64,000 nt of DNA from an uncultured Pelagibacteraceae bacterium (GCA_902604795.1 CACKZV010000002.1:62001-126000); one strand, 5' to 3'; positions 26,100 through 35,398 are shown, counted from the first letter of the stretch. Program-made: numbers and translations. The notes: generated by a model not told the origin, from the letters alone.

Positions 26100-27284
26100 A
26101 TGAAAAAACAAAAGAAGATTGTACTCGCCTATTCAGGTGGTTTGGATACGTCTATCATTCTTAAATGGCTTCAAGAAAATTACGATGCTGAAGTTATAGC
26201 ATACACTGCTGATGTTGGGCAGGAAATGGATAAAAAAAAAATAATTAAGAATGCAAAAAAATTGGGAGTTAAAAAAATCATAATTCAAGATCTAAAAAAT
26301 ATTTTTGTTAAGGATTATGTTTGCCCAATGATAAGAGGTCACGCTCTTTATGAAGGTGTTTATTTATTAGGTACATCCATAGCAAGACCACTAATTGCAA
26401 AAGATCAAATTAGAGTAGCTAAAAAATTTAATGCTTATGCTGTCTCACATGGTTCGACAGGAAAAGGAAATGATCAAGTAAGATTTGAATTGGGATATCA
26501 TTACTTTGGTCCTAAAATTAAAATAATTGCACCATGGAGAATTTGGAAGTTAAAATCAAGAACCGATCTCATTAATTATGCAAAAAAACATGGAATACCA
26601 ATTCCTAAAGATAAAAAAGGTGCACCACCTTTTTCTGTAGATGATAATTTATTTCATACTTCAACTGAGGGAAAAGTTTTAGAAAACCCAAAAAATTCTG
26701 CTCCCGAATTTATTTTTCAAAGAACAACTTCTCCTGAAAAGGCTCCAAATAAACCAAGCTTTGTTACTATTAATTACAAAAATGGTGATCCTGTTGGTCT
26801 AAATGGAAAAAAATTATCTCCAGCAAAAGTTTTAGATAAACTAAATCAAATAGCAGGGAAAAATGGAATAGGAAGAGTGGATTTAGTTGAAAATAGATTT
26901 ATTGGAATAAAATCAAGAGGGGTTTACGAAACTCCAGGAGGAACATTATTGCTTGTGGCTCACAGAGCTATTGAGTCTGTAACTTTAGATAAAAGCACAA
27001 TGCATAAAAAAGATCAAGTTATGCCAAGGTATGCAGAGCTTGTTTACAATGGCTATTGGTATTCAAAGGAAAGATTTAGACTACAAAAAATAATCGATCT
27101 AAAAAGAAATAAGGTCAATGGATCAGTCAAACTAAAACTCTATAAAGGTAATATTACAATTCAATCGAGAATGACTAAAAGCAGTGCTTACTCAATGAAA
27201 AAAGTCTCTTTCGAAGAAAATAAAACTTTCAATAAATCAAACATTGAAAAATTCATTAACTTTCATAAGAAAAAATTAAGATAA
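26100..27284 (+). CDS. argG: Argininosuccinate synthase
   Basis: A 394-residue enzyme that joins citrulline and aspartate using ATP in arginine biosynthesis. The PP-loop AYSGGLDTSI (10-19), the block HGSTGKGNDQVRFELGYH and GIKSRGVYETPGGTLL are all present. Length is normal. The start codon begins right after the IalB-like stop, so the two genes may be cotranscribed. A weak terminator-like repeat follows. Confidence 0.97.
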   Translation: MKKQKKIVLAYSGGLDTSIILKWLQENYDAEVIAYTADVGQEMDKKKIIKNAKKLGVKKIIIQDLKNIFVKDYVCPMIRGHALYEGVYLLGTSIARPLIAKDQIRVAKKFNAYAVSHGSTGKGNDQVRFELGYHYFGPKIKIIAPWRIWKLKSRTDLINYAKKHGIPIPKDKKGAPPFSVDDNLFHTSTEGKVLENPKNSAPEFIFQRTTSPEKAPNKPSFVTINYKNGDPVGLNGKKLSPAKVLDKLNQIAGKNGIGRVDLVENRFIGIKSRGVYETPGGTLLLVAHRAIESVTLDKSTMHKKDQVMPRYAELVYNGYWYSKERFRLQKIIDLKRNKVNGSVKLKLYKGNITIQSRMTKSSAYSMKKVSFEENKTFNKSNIEKFINFHKKKLR

Positions 27285-27322
27285 AATAGAAAAAAATAAA
27301 GAAATTATTCTTTAAAAATAAT

Positions 27323-27353
27323 AAGGGATCCAATAAGGTTTTTTTGGCCCCTT
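27323..27353 (+). terminator. Possible terminator downstream of argG
   Basis: AAGGG..CC pairs imperfectly with GGCCCCTT around a loop containing seven T, followed by TACTTTTT. The stem is short and bulged, so this is a weak candidate. It lies in the 111-bp gap after argG. Confidence 0.35.
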
Positions 27354-27395
27354 TACTTTTTCATTATTTAAATTATCTAAAATTTAATTTTAATT

Positions 27396-28538
27396 ATGAA
27401 TTTAAAACCAACAAGACAAATAGCTATTGAAAATCTCAATACCTTTGTTGAGAAAAATTTAGAAGAGTATTCGAGACTAAGAAATTTTGATTTTGGTCCC
27501 GATAAAAGATCAAATACATCTTGCTTATCACCATATATTACACATGGGGTGATTAATGAAAAAGAAGTGATTAGTAAGTCACTGGAAAAATTTTCCTTTT
27601 CAAAAAATGAAAAATTTATTCAAGAAGTTTTATGGCGAACATACTGGAAAGGTTGGTTGGAACTAAGATCAGGGGTGTGGGATGATTATTTATTAGATTT
27701 AAAAAGAATAAAAGAAGAATTTAAAGATAATAAAAATTATTTAAATGCCATTGAAGGTAACACTGAAATTGAATGCTTCAATGAATGGGTAAATGAACTA
27801 AAGACTTATAATTATTTGCATAATCATACCAGAATGTGGTTTGCGAGCATTTGGATATTTACACTAGACTTACCATGGCAACTTGGTGCTGAATTTTTTT
27901 TGCAACACTTATATGATGGTGATACTGCATCTAATACCTTGGGCTGGCGTTGGGTTGCAGGTATTCAAACTCAAGGGAAACATTATCTTGCAAGTGAATG
28001 GAATATTAAAAAATTTACAAATAATAGATTTGAAAATATAAAACTTATCGAAAATGCACCTCCAATAATAAATGACAAAAATTATACTATTCTTCATAAA
28101 ACTTTTGAAAATCCGATAAATATTGAGGAGAAAAACTTACTAGTTTTTGAAAATAACTTAGCATTTGAAATCACTGACTTTGCAATTCAAAAATTCAAAA
28201 AAATTCTTCTTATTGATAATAAAAATGAAAATAGAAATATTAAACTCAGTGAAAATGTAGTGAATTTTAAAAATAGTTTGATTGAGGAACAAAAGAAAAG
28301 GTTAGAGGAAAAATCAATTAATTGTGAGATTATTGATATAAATGAAATTAAAAACTTAGAAAGTTGTTACTGCCTTTATCCAACTGTTGGGGAAAATTTA
28401 GATTACATAAATCAAAACTCACTAAAAAATTTTGAGTTTCTTTATAGAAAATTAGATCAAAATTCATGGAAGTTTTGTAACAAAGGTTTTTTTAACTTTA
28501 AGAAATATATTCCTAAAATAGTTGAAAACCTTGAATAA
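27396..28538 (+). CDS. Photolyase/cryptochrome-like protein, FAD domain first, alpha/beta-like domain last
   Basis: A 380-residue protein. Residues 1 to about 212 match the photolyase FAD-binding domain: SCLSPYITHGVI, EVLWRTYWKG, LHNHTRMWFASIW, and DGDTASNTLGWRW (174-186), including the FAD-contacting Asn180. The usual N-terminal antenna-binding alpha/beta domain is missing. Instead residues 245-345 alternate strand-like (LLVFENN, KILLIDNK, CEIIDI) and helix-like (SLIEEQKKRLEEK) segments, like the missing domain placed at the other end. Light-driven DNA repair or flavin photoreception is possible. The family is clear for the first half; domain order and function are inferred. Confidence 0.8.
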   Translation: MNLKPTRQIAIENLNTFVEKNLEEYSRLRNFDFGPDKRSNTSCLSPYITHGVINEKEVISKSLEKFSFSKNEKFIQEVLWRTYWKGWLELRSGVWDDYLLDLKRIKEEFKDNKNYLNAIEGNTEIECFNEWVNELKTYNYLHNHTRMWFASIWIFTLDLPWQLGAEFFLQHLYDGDTASNTLGWRWVAGIQTQGKHYLASEWNIKKFTNNRFENIKLIENAPPIINDKNYTILHKTFENPINIEEKNLLVFENNLAFEITDFAIQKFKKILLIDNKNENRNIKLSENVVNFKNSLIEEQKKRLEEKSINCEIIDINEIKNLESCYCLYPTVGENLDYINQNSLKNFEFLYRKLDQNSWKFCNKGFFNFKKYIPKIVENLE

Positions 28539-28579
28539 ATTGTAATTGAAATTTTTTTAATTTATGAGATAAAAATAAT

Positions 28580-28816
28580 ATGCAAAACTCACAGATATTA
28601 GAATTAATTGAAAATTTAAAGGGAAGAAGAAACTACGAGGAAAAAAAAGCCTCTAAGCTAGGCTTTAACTCTCTTTACGCATATTTTGAAAACAAACTAT
28701 TACAAGAAAAAACTGCTTTAGAAGAAAGTGCAAGAGTGCTAGAAATAATAAAAACTGAAGAAAAATTATTAAAAGAAGAAAAAAGTAAGCCAAAGAAAAC
28801 TTGCGGCTGTTGTTAA
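28580..28816 (+). CDS. Small protein with C-terminal Cys cluster, function unknown
   Basis: A 78-residue, mostly helical, charged protein (rich in Glu and Lys) ending in TCGCC. No family recognised. The helix from about 35 to 72 could be a coiled coil, and the CxCC tail could bind a metal or a cofactor. It follows the photolyase-like gene by 41 bp on the same strand and its stop overlaps the convergent metallo-hydrolase stop by 4 bp. The position in a tight genome supports it as a real gene. Confidence 0.65.
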   Translation: MQNSQILELIENLKGRRNYEEKKASKLGFNSLYAYFENKLLQEKTALEESARVLEIIKTEEKLLKEEKSKPKKTCGCC

Positions 28817-29871
28817 ATTCCTAAATTTTTTAAAGACTGAAATTCACCAATTTTAAAAATAATTGCATCTTTTTTTTTAAAACCATATTTTTCTGCATTA
28901 TCTTTAAATCTAACTGGTGGTTCCATTATTGGCTCCAAAGATAAAACAAAAGTACCCCAGTGCATCCCTAAAACTTTTTTACTTTTAAGGTCTCTTGCAA
29001 TACTTAAAGCCTCCTCAGGGTTGGTATGGTAAGAGGATTTATCTTTATTAGGTGATAGTGGATAAAAATTATAAGCCCCAATATTAATAAGTGTTAAATC
29101 AATAGGTCCATATTTTTCACCTAATTCTTTATAAATATTTCCTACTCCAGTGTCACAAGCAAAGAGTATTTTTTTATTATTGTACTCAATTAAAAAGTTT
29201 CCCCATAAAGTTTTATTTGTATCTGTTAAGCTTCTTTTTGACCAGTGAACTGCTGGTAACAATGTTACTTTAAGGTCTTCATTGACTTTAATTTCATCAT
29301 ACCAATCCATTTCCTTTACATCTTTATAGCTATTTCGCATGAAATACTTTCCAAGCCTTAAAGGAAGTAAAACTTTTGCATCCTTAAAAGGAAACCTTCT
29401 AATTGTAGTCATATCTTGATGATCGTAATGATTATGAGTTAGAAGAAATAAGTTTGTCTTAGGAATTTCATTTAAATCTAGTGCTGTTTTAACATATCTT
29501 TTTGGACCAAAAATTAGTGGACCTGCATTTTTTGAAAAGACAGGGTCAGTTATAATTGTTGTATTTCCAAGCTTAATTAAGAAAGTTGCATGTCCAATCC
29601 AACCAACGTAATCGTCATTTTTTAGATTTTCTAAATCTGCAAGTACTTTTTGTTTTTCAATAGCGTGATCTTCGGGAATAGCCATATCAAGTTTTTTCTT
29701 TTCTTTGTTGAATACTTTAAAGGACCATTTGAAATTAGAATTTCTTTCAGGTGAGCCCTCTGGATTTCTGAAGCTACCGTCTGGTAAGTGATGATAAGGT
29801 ATTTTTTCCATAGCTAATAATAAAGAATTATAGATAAAAAAAATAAGAATTAAAATTGCTAACTTTGGCAA
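28813..29871 (-). CDS. MBL-fold metallo-hydrolase, NAPE-PLD/UlaG-like, exported
   Basis: A 352-residue metallo-beta-lactamase-fold protein with an N-terminal signal or anchor (about 3-20). The zinc motif is THNHYDHQD, preceded by GHATFLIKLG and ITDPVFS, with later ligands in PAVHWSKRS, FACDTG and GMHWGTF. This layout fits the NAPE-hydrolysing phospholipase D branch. A role in membrane lipid turnover is possible but not shown by sequence. Its start lies 6 bp after the folD stop on the same strand. Confidence 0.88.
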   Translation of the reverse strand: MPKLAILILIFFIYNSLLLAMEKIPYHHLPDGSFRNPEGSPERNSNFKWSFKVFNKEKKKLDMAIPEDHAIEKQKVLADLENLKNDDYVGWIGHATFLIKLGNTTIITDPVFSKNAGPLIFGPKRYVKTALDLNEIPKTNLFLLTHNHYDHQDMTTIRRFPFKDAKVLLPLRLGKYFMRNSYKDVKEMDWYDEIKVNEDLKVTLLPAVHWSKRSLTDTNKTLWGNFLIEYNNKKILFACDTGVGNIYKELGEKYGPIDLTLINIGAYNFYPLSPNKDKSSYHTNPEEALSIARDLKSKKVLGMHWGTFVLSLEPIMEPPVRFKDNAEKYGFKKKDAIIFKIGEFQSLKNLGI

Positions 29872-29877
29872 ATATCT

Positions 29878-30726
29878 TTAATTAATTAACGATCTTTTGA
29901 AACATTCAATCGTATTTTTTAAAAGACATGCAATTGTCATAGGTCCAACACCACCTGGAACTGGCGTTAAAGCTTTTGCAACTTTTGAAACTTGTTCAAA
30001 ATCAACATCACCTACTAAACCATTTTCTGTTTTGTTTATTCCAACATCAATAACTATTGCATCTTTTTTCACCCAATTACCTTTTATAAGTTCAGGAATT
30101 CCAACAGCAGCAACAATAACATCTGCTTCTAAACATTCATGCTGAAGGTCTTTTGTTTTTGAGTGAGTAATTGTTACCGTACAATCTTCTTGAAGTAAAA
30201 GTTGTGCCATCGCTTTACCATTTAAGTTTGACCGCCCAATCATTACAGCTTTTTTTCCTGTTAAGTTAGGTTCTATTTTTTTTAATAAATAATAGCATCC
30301 AAGAGGTGTACAAGGAATTGAACCTTGGTATCCAGATGAAAGATTACCAACATTCATAGGGTGCAAACCATCAACATCTTTATGTGGTGAAATAGTTTCT
30401 ATAACGTGTTGTTTGTTAATATGCTTTGGAAGTGGCAATTGAACCAAAATTCCTGAAACAGTTTCATCTTTATTAAGTTCTTCAATTTTATCTAAAACTG
30501 TTTTTTCATCTACAGTATCTGGGTACTTAATAACTTCAGATTTTAAACCAACTTGCGTTGCTGATTTTTCTTTATTTCTTACATAAATCTGACTTGGAGC
30601 CAAATCTCCGATTAATATTACTGTAAGACCTGGAACTTTGTTATATTTTTCTCTCAGGGCGTCAACTTCGGTTTTTAATTCTTCTCTAAGTTCAGCCGAT
30701 TGTTTTTTTCCGTCTATTAAAATCAT
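29878..30726 (-). CDS. folD: Bifunctional methylenetetrahydrofolate dehydrogenase/cyclohydrolase FolD
   Basis: A 282-residue enzyme that converts methylene-THF to formyl-THF with NADP. Key parts are the catalytic Lys in SQIYVRNKEK, QLPLPKH, DVDGLHPMNVG, the Rossmann stretch IGRSNLNGKA and the ending TPVPGGVGPMTIA. I start it at the ATG at 30726 (MILIDGKK); a longer reading frame to 30768 would run into the YggT gene and adds residues not found in the family. Formyl-THF made here would supply purH further along. Confidence 0.96.
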   Translation of the reverse strand: MILIDGKKQSAELREELKTEVDALREKYNKVPGLTVILIGDLAPSQIYVRNKEKSATQVGLKSEVIKYPDTVDEKTVLDKIEELNKDETVSGILVQLPLPKHINKQHVIETISPHKDVDGLHPMNVGNLSSGYQGSIPCTPLGCYYLLKKIEPNLTGKKAVMIGRSNLNGKAMAQLLLQEDCTVTITHSKTKDLQHECLEADVIVAAVGIPELIKGNWVKKDAIVIDVGINKTENGLVGDVDFEQVSKVAKALTPVPGGVGPMTIACLLKNTIECFKRSLIN

Positions 30727-30731
30727 GATTA

Positions 30732-31022
30732 TTAAAAAATAAGTGGTGCTATGTAGAGTTTCATACACATTTCTACAAACCAGATCAACAAAAGAAGAAT
30801 GATAGGTGATATATCAAAAGCACCTAGACTGGGCAAAAAACCCCTTATTTTATTAAGTATTGGATCAGTAAGCTTATAAGTAAACTCTAATATTGAATAG
30901 ACAAATCTATTTGAAGTATTTAAAACATTAAAAGCTATTAACCAGCTTATAACAACGTTAGCGATTACTACATAAGAATACAATTTTAATAATTGTAAAG
31001 CTAAATAAAAAATAGCTATCAT
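30732..31022 (-). CDS. YggT family membrane protein
   Basis: A 96-residue protein with two membrane helices and the YggT pattern: a polar DPILNKIRGFLPSLG between them and ISPIILLLLIWF after. YggT-like proteins are linked to osmotic stress tolerance and cell division or thylakoid organisation, with no defined biochemistry. It overlaps the mscS-family gene by 4 bp, which suits a membrane-stress operon. Confidence 0.9.
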   Translation of the reverse strand: MIAIFYLALQLLKLYSYVVIANVVISWLIAFNVLNTSNRFVYSILEFTYKLTDPILNKIRGFLPSLGAFDISPIILLLLIWFVEMCMKLYIAPLIF

Positions 31023-32104
31023 TTCTTCTCTACATATACAGAAGTGCTTGGGAAAGCAAAAGATGCTTTATTACCCTCAACAATTTCTTTAATTTTAATT
31101 GCCAATCTTTCTTTAACCAACAACATCTCGCTCCAACTATTTGTTTTTGTATAACATCTTACATACATATCTATTGAGCTATCAGCAAATTTATCAACCC
31201 TAACAGAAACACCAACTTTAGTATCATAATCTTCTGAACTATTTATAAAATCTTCTATCTCATTTCGTATAGTTTTTAATTGTTCAACGGTAGAGTCATA
31301 CTGAAGTGTTATCGTCCAACTAATTCTCCAATTTGTAATTTGACTTTTATTAATTACAGCATTCTCTGCAAACTGGAAATTTGGAATAATTGCTAAAGAC
31401 TTGTCAAATTTTCGTATAACAGTTGATCTAAAACCTATTTTTTCAACTACACCCTCAATTATTCCTTCAACTTCAATCCAATCACCCATTTTAAATCTTT
31501 TTTCAACAAGAACTAAAATTCCTGATATTAAATTTTTAAATAAGTCCTGTGCCCCTAAAGCAACTGCAACACCGAATAAACCTAGTCCTGCAATAATAGG
31601 ACCAATTTTAATTCCCCATAGTTCTAAAACAGCTGCGGCCCCTAAGATTAAAATTAAAATTTTTAATGATTTGATAATCCAGCCAATTAGTTCTCTAGTT
31701 AAAATTCTATCAAATCCACTTAGTATGTAGGAAATTGGTTCAATAATTTGATGAATAATCCAAAAAAGTAAAATTGTAATTAACGTTCTATTTACGTTGT
31801 CTAAAAATAACCTCGTATCTTCTGCAAAAGACATGTAGTAACTAGCAAAAAATACTCCTAGAACAATTGGAAGAAATCTGGCAGGTCCCTCCATTGCCTT
31901 AACGAAAGTATCATCGAGTTTATTTGTTGTTCTTTTAGTAATTAGTTCTAATTTTTTAATGATTAATTTGCTAATTAACCCCCTAAAAACTAAAAATATA
32001 AAGAATATTCCAAGACCTATTAGGATCTCAACAAAGTTTACACCTAAAATTCCCTTTTGCCATACAGAAAAAAAAAGTCCTGAAAAATTCTCAAAAACAC
32101 CCAT
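31019..32104 (-). CDS. Small-conductance mechanosensitive channel, MscS family
   Basis: A 361-residue channel. Four or five membrane helices occupy 1-190, with the pore-lining helix GPIIAGLGLFGVAVALGAQD rich in Gly and Ala, and the beta domain follows with KRFKMGDWIEVEGIIEGVVEKIGFRSTVIR. It opens under membrane tension to release solutes on osmotic downshock. It is slightly longer than E. coli MscS (286) because of extra N-terminal helices. It begins 2 bp after hemD. Confidence 0.94.
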   Translation of the reverse strand: MGVFENFSGLFFSVWQKGILGVNFVEILIGLGIFFIFLVFRGLISKLIIKKLELITKRTTNKLDDTFVKAMEGPARFLPIVLGVFFASYYMSFAEDTRLFLDNVNRTLITILLFWIIHQIIEPISYILSGFDRILTRELIGWIIKSLKILILILGAAAVLELWGIKIGPIIAGLGLFGVAVALGAQDLFKNLISGILVLVEKRFKMGDWIEVEGIIEGVVEKIGFRSTVIRKFDKSLAIIPNFQFAENAVINKSQITNWRISWTITLQYDSTVEQLKTIRNEIEDFINSSEDYDTKVGVSVRVDKFADSSIDMYVRCYTKTNSWSEMLLVKERLAIKIKEIVEGNKASFAFPSTSVYVEKK

Positions 32105-32106
32105 GG

Positions 32107-32805
32107 TTAAATTTTATATATCAAAAACTCTTCTTCACCAGAGTTAAATAGAAATATTTTTTTCCACTTGATCTCATTTAAAATTGCTGATGCTTTTTCA
32201 CCCATACACATCAAATTGGTATCCATCCAACTGTCTAAAAGATCATATTTTTTTAGTAAATTTAATAAACTTTTAGCGCTATTTTCTGAGTAAACATATA
32301 TTATATCAGGTATTGAAGCTTTTAATTGTACTCTAAATTCCTCCTTTATTTCTTGAGTTGATGAAACCGTATAGTTTATCAATCTCTTTAAAGAATAACC
32401 TTCAGAAATTAGATCTTTATCTAACCTACTAGAAACTATCTGACCACTTACGTAAAGAAGTGATCCATTCTTTGAGTCGAAGTTTTGTAATATTAATTCT
32501 TTTAAATTATTTACGTTTCCTTCTGCAGAGATAATATTTTGAAAACCGTTTAACTTTGCAACTTTTTCTGTTGCAGAGCCAACACAATAACATTCAATTT
32601 TTTTGTCAACTCTATTTAAATTTAAATTCTTAATCGCATTTGAACTTGTGAATATTATTCCCTTAAATTGGCTATAGTCAGGTTCATCGTATTTAATTGG
32701 TTCAACTTTTATTACAGGTAAATGAGAAACTTTATGTCCTAAAGAACTAAATCTTACTATTAATTCTTTACTATCCTCTAATGGTCTTGTTAATAAAATA
32801 TGCAT
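32107..32805 (-). CDS. hemD: Uroporphyrinogen-III synthase
   Basis: A 232-residue protein with two alpha/beta lobes. The opening ILLTRPLEDSKELIVRFSSLGHKV, the central IFTSSNAIKN and CYCVGSATEKVAKLNGF are the few conserved HemD landmarks. It closes the linear hydroxymethylbilane ring with inversion of ring D, next in the heme pathway after HemC, whose gene lies 1 bp upstream on the same strand. HemD is weakly conserved, so adjacency to hemC adds support. Confidence 0.92.
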   Translation of the reverse strand: MHILLTRPLEDSKELIVRFSSLGHKVSHLPVIKVEPIKYDEPDYSQFKGIIFTSSNAIKNLNLNRVDKKIECYCVGSATEKVAKLNGFQNIISAEGNVNNLKELILQNFDSKNGSLLYVSGQIVSSRLDKDLISEGYSLKRLINYTVSSTQEIKEEFRVQLKASIPDIIYVYSENSAKSLLNLLKKYDLLDSWMDTNLMCMGEKASAILNEIKWKKIFLFNSGEEEFLIYKI

Positions 32806-32806
32806 T

Positions 32807-33718
32807 TTACCTTTTATAAGATCCCTTTGACTCTGATTTTAATTTTTCTCCAATCTTAATACTTAAATCTTTAACCATTTTTTTATTTTCACTTTCCTCA
32901 ACAAAAAATCTTTGTTTGCCATCTACTGAAAAAAGTTCAGCTTTTATATTTACAAGATCTTTATCAATCTTTGCATATACACCAACTGCTGTATCGCAGT
33001 CACCCTCGAGTATTTTTAAGATGTTTCTTTCAGCATTTGCAATAATTCTGGACTGATCATCATTAATCTTTTCTAAGATATTAATTATTTCTTGATCGTT
33101 TTCTCTACATTGTATGGCAATAATACCTTGTCCAGCACACGGTATTAATTCTTCAGTATTAAATTCATGTGTAATTTTATTTGTCAAACCTAAAGCTTCA
33201 ATGCCAGCTTTAGAAAGTAAAATTGCATCATAATCTCCATTCTCTAATTTCTTTATCCTAGTATCCACATTTCCTCTTATTAATTTATAATCCAGATCTG
33301 ATCTGATACTTTTTAATTGGTATTCCCTTCTGTAAGAAGAAGTACCTATTGTCGAATTAGATTTAAGGTCATGGAAATTTATGTTGTCGTTGCTAATAAA
33401 AATTTCATTGGGAGAATTTCTTTTTAAATAAAAATTTGTTGTTAGCCCCTCTGTTTCAATTGATGGCATATCTTTTAAAGCATGAACGGCTATATCAATA
33501 TTATGATTAATTAATTCTATTTCAATTTTTTTTGAAAATAATCCTTTTCCTCCAATGTTTGACAACCTATCCTTTTGGTTTTCATCTCCACTTGTAACTA
33601 TTTTTTTTGTTTCTATGTGGGTCGATGAAACTTTTTTGAGATGGTTTATTACCTTTTCGGTGTAAATTTGAGCTAACTGACTTCCTCGAGTACCAATAAT
33701 AAATTTATCCCTTTTCAT
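32807..33718 (-). CDS. hemC: Hydroxymethylbilane synthase (porphobilinogen deaminase)
   Basis: A 303-residue enzyme that polymerises four porphobilinogens. The start FIIGTRGSQLA, the block VHALKDMPS and the dipyrromethane cofactor Cys241 in LEGDCDTAVG are present. It is divergent from tsaD with 54 bp between the starts and is followed by hemD. Confidence 0.97.
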   Translation of the reverse strand: MKRDKFIIGTRGSQLAQIYTEKVINHLKKVSSTHIETKKIVTSGDENQKDRLSNIGGKGLFSKKIEIELINHNIDIAVHALKDMPSIETEGLTTNFYLKRNSPNEIFISNDNINFHDLKSNSTIGTSSYRREYQLKSIRSDLDYKLIRGNVDTRIKKLENGDYDAILLSKAGIEALGLTNKITHEFNTEELIPCAGQGIIAIQCRENDQEIINILEKINDDQSRIIANAERNILKILEGDCDTAVGVYAKIDKDLVNIKAELFSVDGKQRFFVEESENKKMVKDLSIKIGEKLKSESKGSYKR

Positions 33719-33772
33719 AATTCTTATTTTTATTACATTCTTATAGTTTAATTGTATTAATTATAAATATTT

Positions 33773-34846
33773 ATGAATGAAAAAAAAATAATCCTTGGAA
33801 TTGAGACAAGTTGCGATGAAACAGCAGTATCAATCATAGAAGAAGATAAAAACGGTAAGATAAAAATATTATCTAATGTAGTTTCAAGTCAATTTGATAT
33901 TCATAAAGAATTTGGAGGTGTGGTTCCTGAGCTTGCAGCACGATCTCATGTTGAAAAAATTGATTTAATTGCAAAAAAAGCAATTAGTGAAAGCGGTGTG
34001 AATTTAAATGATGTTTCTGCAATTGCTTCAACATCTGGACCAGGTTTAATTGTTTGTCTTACTGTTGGTTTAAATTTTGGAAAAGCATTATCTGCTAGTC
34101 TAAATATACCTTTTATTGGTGTGAACCATCTTGAAGGGCATGCCTTAAGTCCAAAACTTAGTACAAGTTTAGATTTCCCATACTTATTATTATTAATTTC
34201 AGGAGGTCACACACAATATCTTAGTGTGAATGGACTTGGAAAATATAAAAGATTAGGAACAACAATTGATGATGCTTTAGGAGAAGCATTTGACAAAACT
34301 GCAAAGCTTTTAGGTATTGAATTTCCAGGAGGACCAAAGTTAGAAGGTTATGCAAAACAGGGAGATGCAAATAAATTTAAACTTCCTAAACCAATTATAA
34401 GTAAAGGGGGATGTAATTTATCATTTGCAGGTCTTAAAACGGCCATTTTAAGAATATCAAGCACTATAAAATCTAAACAAGAAAAATATGATCTTGCAGC
34501 ATCTTTTCAAAAAACAATTGAAGAAATTTTAGAAGTAAAAACACAAATAGCATTTGATGAGTTCAAAAAGACCAACAAAAAGAAAAATAAAACTTTTGTA
34601 ATCGCTGGAGGTGTTGCTGCCAACAAGGGTATTAGAAAAAAATTAATTAAAGTATGTAAGAAGAATGATTTTAGATCAATTTTTCCTGAACCAAAATTAT
34701 GCGGGGATAATGCAGCAATGATAGCACTAGTTGGTCTTGAAAAGTATAAAATAAAAAAATTTGATGATTTGGATCTTCCTGCAAGTCCAAGACTACCACT
34801 TGACGAAAAAGCAAAGTTTTTAAAAGGAGCAGGAGTTAGATTATAA
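33773..34846 (+). CDS. tsaD: tRNA threonylcarbamoyladenosine transferase TsaD
   Basis: A 357-residue ASKHA-fold enzyme that adds the threonylcarbamoyl group to A37 of ANN-decoding tRNAs with TsaB/E. The opening ILGIETSCDETAVSI, the metal His119 and His123 in VNHLEGHALS, ISGGHTQ and FAGLKTA are all visible. It heads a plus-strand run tsaD-38aa ORF-EVE-acs. Confidence 0.97.
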   Translation: MNEKKIILGIETSCDETAVSIIEEDKNGKIKILSNVVSSQFDIHKEFGGVVPELAARSHVEKIDLIAKKAISESGVNLNDVSAIASTSGPGLIVCLTVGLNFGKALSASLNIPFIGVNHLEGHALSPKLSTSLDFPYLLLLISGGHTQYLSVNGLGKYKRLGTTIDDALGEAFDKTAKLLGIEFPGGPKLEGYAKQGDANKFKLPKPIISKGGCNLSFAGLKTAILRISSTIKSKQEKYDLAASFQKTIEEILEVKTQIAFDEFKKTNKKKNKTFVIAGGVAANKGIRKKLIKVCKKNDFRSIFPEPKLCGDNAAMIALVGLEKYKIKKFDDLDLPASPRLPLDEKAKFLKGAGVRL

Positions 34847-34963
34847 ATGTCGAAAAGATATAGTGGTAAATCATTTAAAGATGCTAGCGTAATGAAACAA
34901 GCTAAACTTTCTTTAAAGGAAAAAAGAAAACTTAAAAAAGAAAAGAAAAAGAAAAAAAATTGA
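34847..34963 (+). CDS. Very small basic protein (38 residues), function unknown
   Basis: An ATG directly after the tsaD stop opens a 38-codon frame whose TGA directly precedes the ATG of the EVE gene, so it fills the gap with no spare base. The product starts MSKRYSGKSFKDASVMKQAK and ends in an extremely Lys-rich tail (12 of the last 16 residues Lys or Arg). Such a tail suggests nucleic-acid or ribosome binding. No family is recognised, and low-complexity A-rich DNA could mimic a gene, but the exact fit argues for translation. Confidence 0.55.
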   Translation: MSKRYSGKSFKDASVMKQAKLSLKEKRKLKKEKKKKKN

Positions 34964-35398
34964 ATGCAATATTGGTTAATGAAATCAGAGCCAGATGTAT
35001 GGTCAATTGATCAACAAATCAAAGCTGGAGAAAAAGGAGCTGACTGGGATGGTGTAAGAAATTATCAAGCAGCAAGTAACTTAAAAAAAATGGAAAAAGG
35101 AGATCTTTGTTTTTTTTATCATTCTAATATTGGAAAAGAGATAGTTGGTATAGTCGAAGTTATTAAAACGGCATTCATTGATCCAACAGATAAGGAAAAA
35201 AGGTTTGTTGCAGTTAAAGTTAGATTTAAAAATAAACTTCAAAATCCTGTAACACTTGAAAACATCAAAAAAACTAAGGCTTTGGAGAACTTATCTCTAA
35301 TTAGACAAAGTAGACTATCTGTCATGCCTATTGATACTAAAAGCTGGAAAATAATTTTGAAGATGGGTAGAATTAATAAAAAAAAAATTCATGCCTAA
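34964..35398 (+). CDS. EVE domain protein (thymocyte nuclear protein 1-like)
   Basis: A 144-residue EVE (PUA-like) domain covering the whole protein: the start [31 protein letters not shown] and [10 protein letters not shown] are diagnostic. EVE domains recognise modified bases in DNA or RNA, and the bacterial ones are often associated with tRNA or restriction functions. It lies in the tsaD run, as in many alphaproteobacteria, and overlaps acs by 8 bp. Confidence 0.93.
   Translation: MQYWLMKSEPDVWSIDQQIKAGEKGADWDGVRNYQAASNLKKMEKGDLCFFYHSNIGKEIVGIVEVIKTAFIDPTDKEKRFVAVKVRFKNKLQNPVTLENIKKTKALENLSLIRQSRLSVMPIDTKSWKIILKMGRINKKKIHA

Noticed and set aside
30727..30768. Longer FolD start
   Set aside because: Adds 14 residues not found in FolD and overlaps the YggT gene; ATG 30726 gives the standard protein.
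31401..31730. 109-codon plus-strand frame
   Set aside because: Antisense to the MscS-family gene; low-complexity hydrophobic translation without homology.
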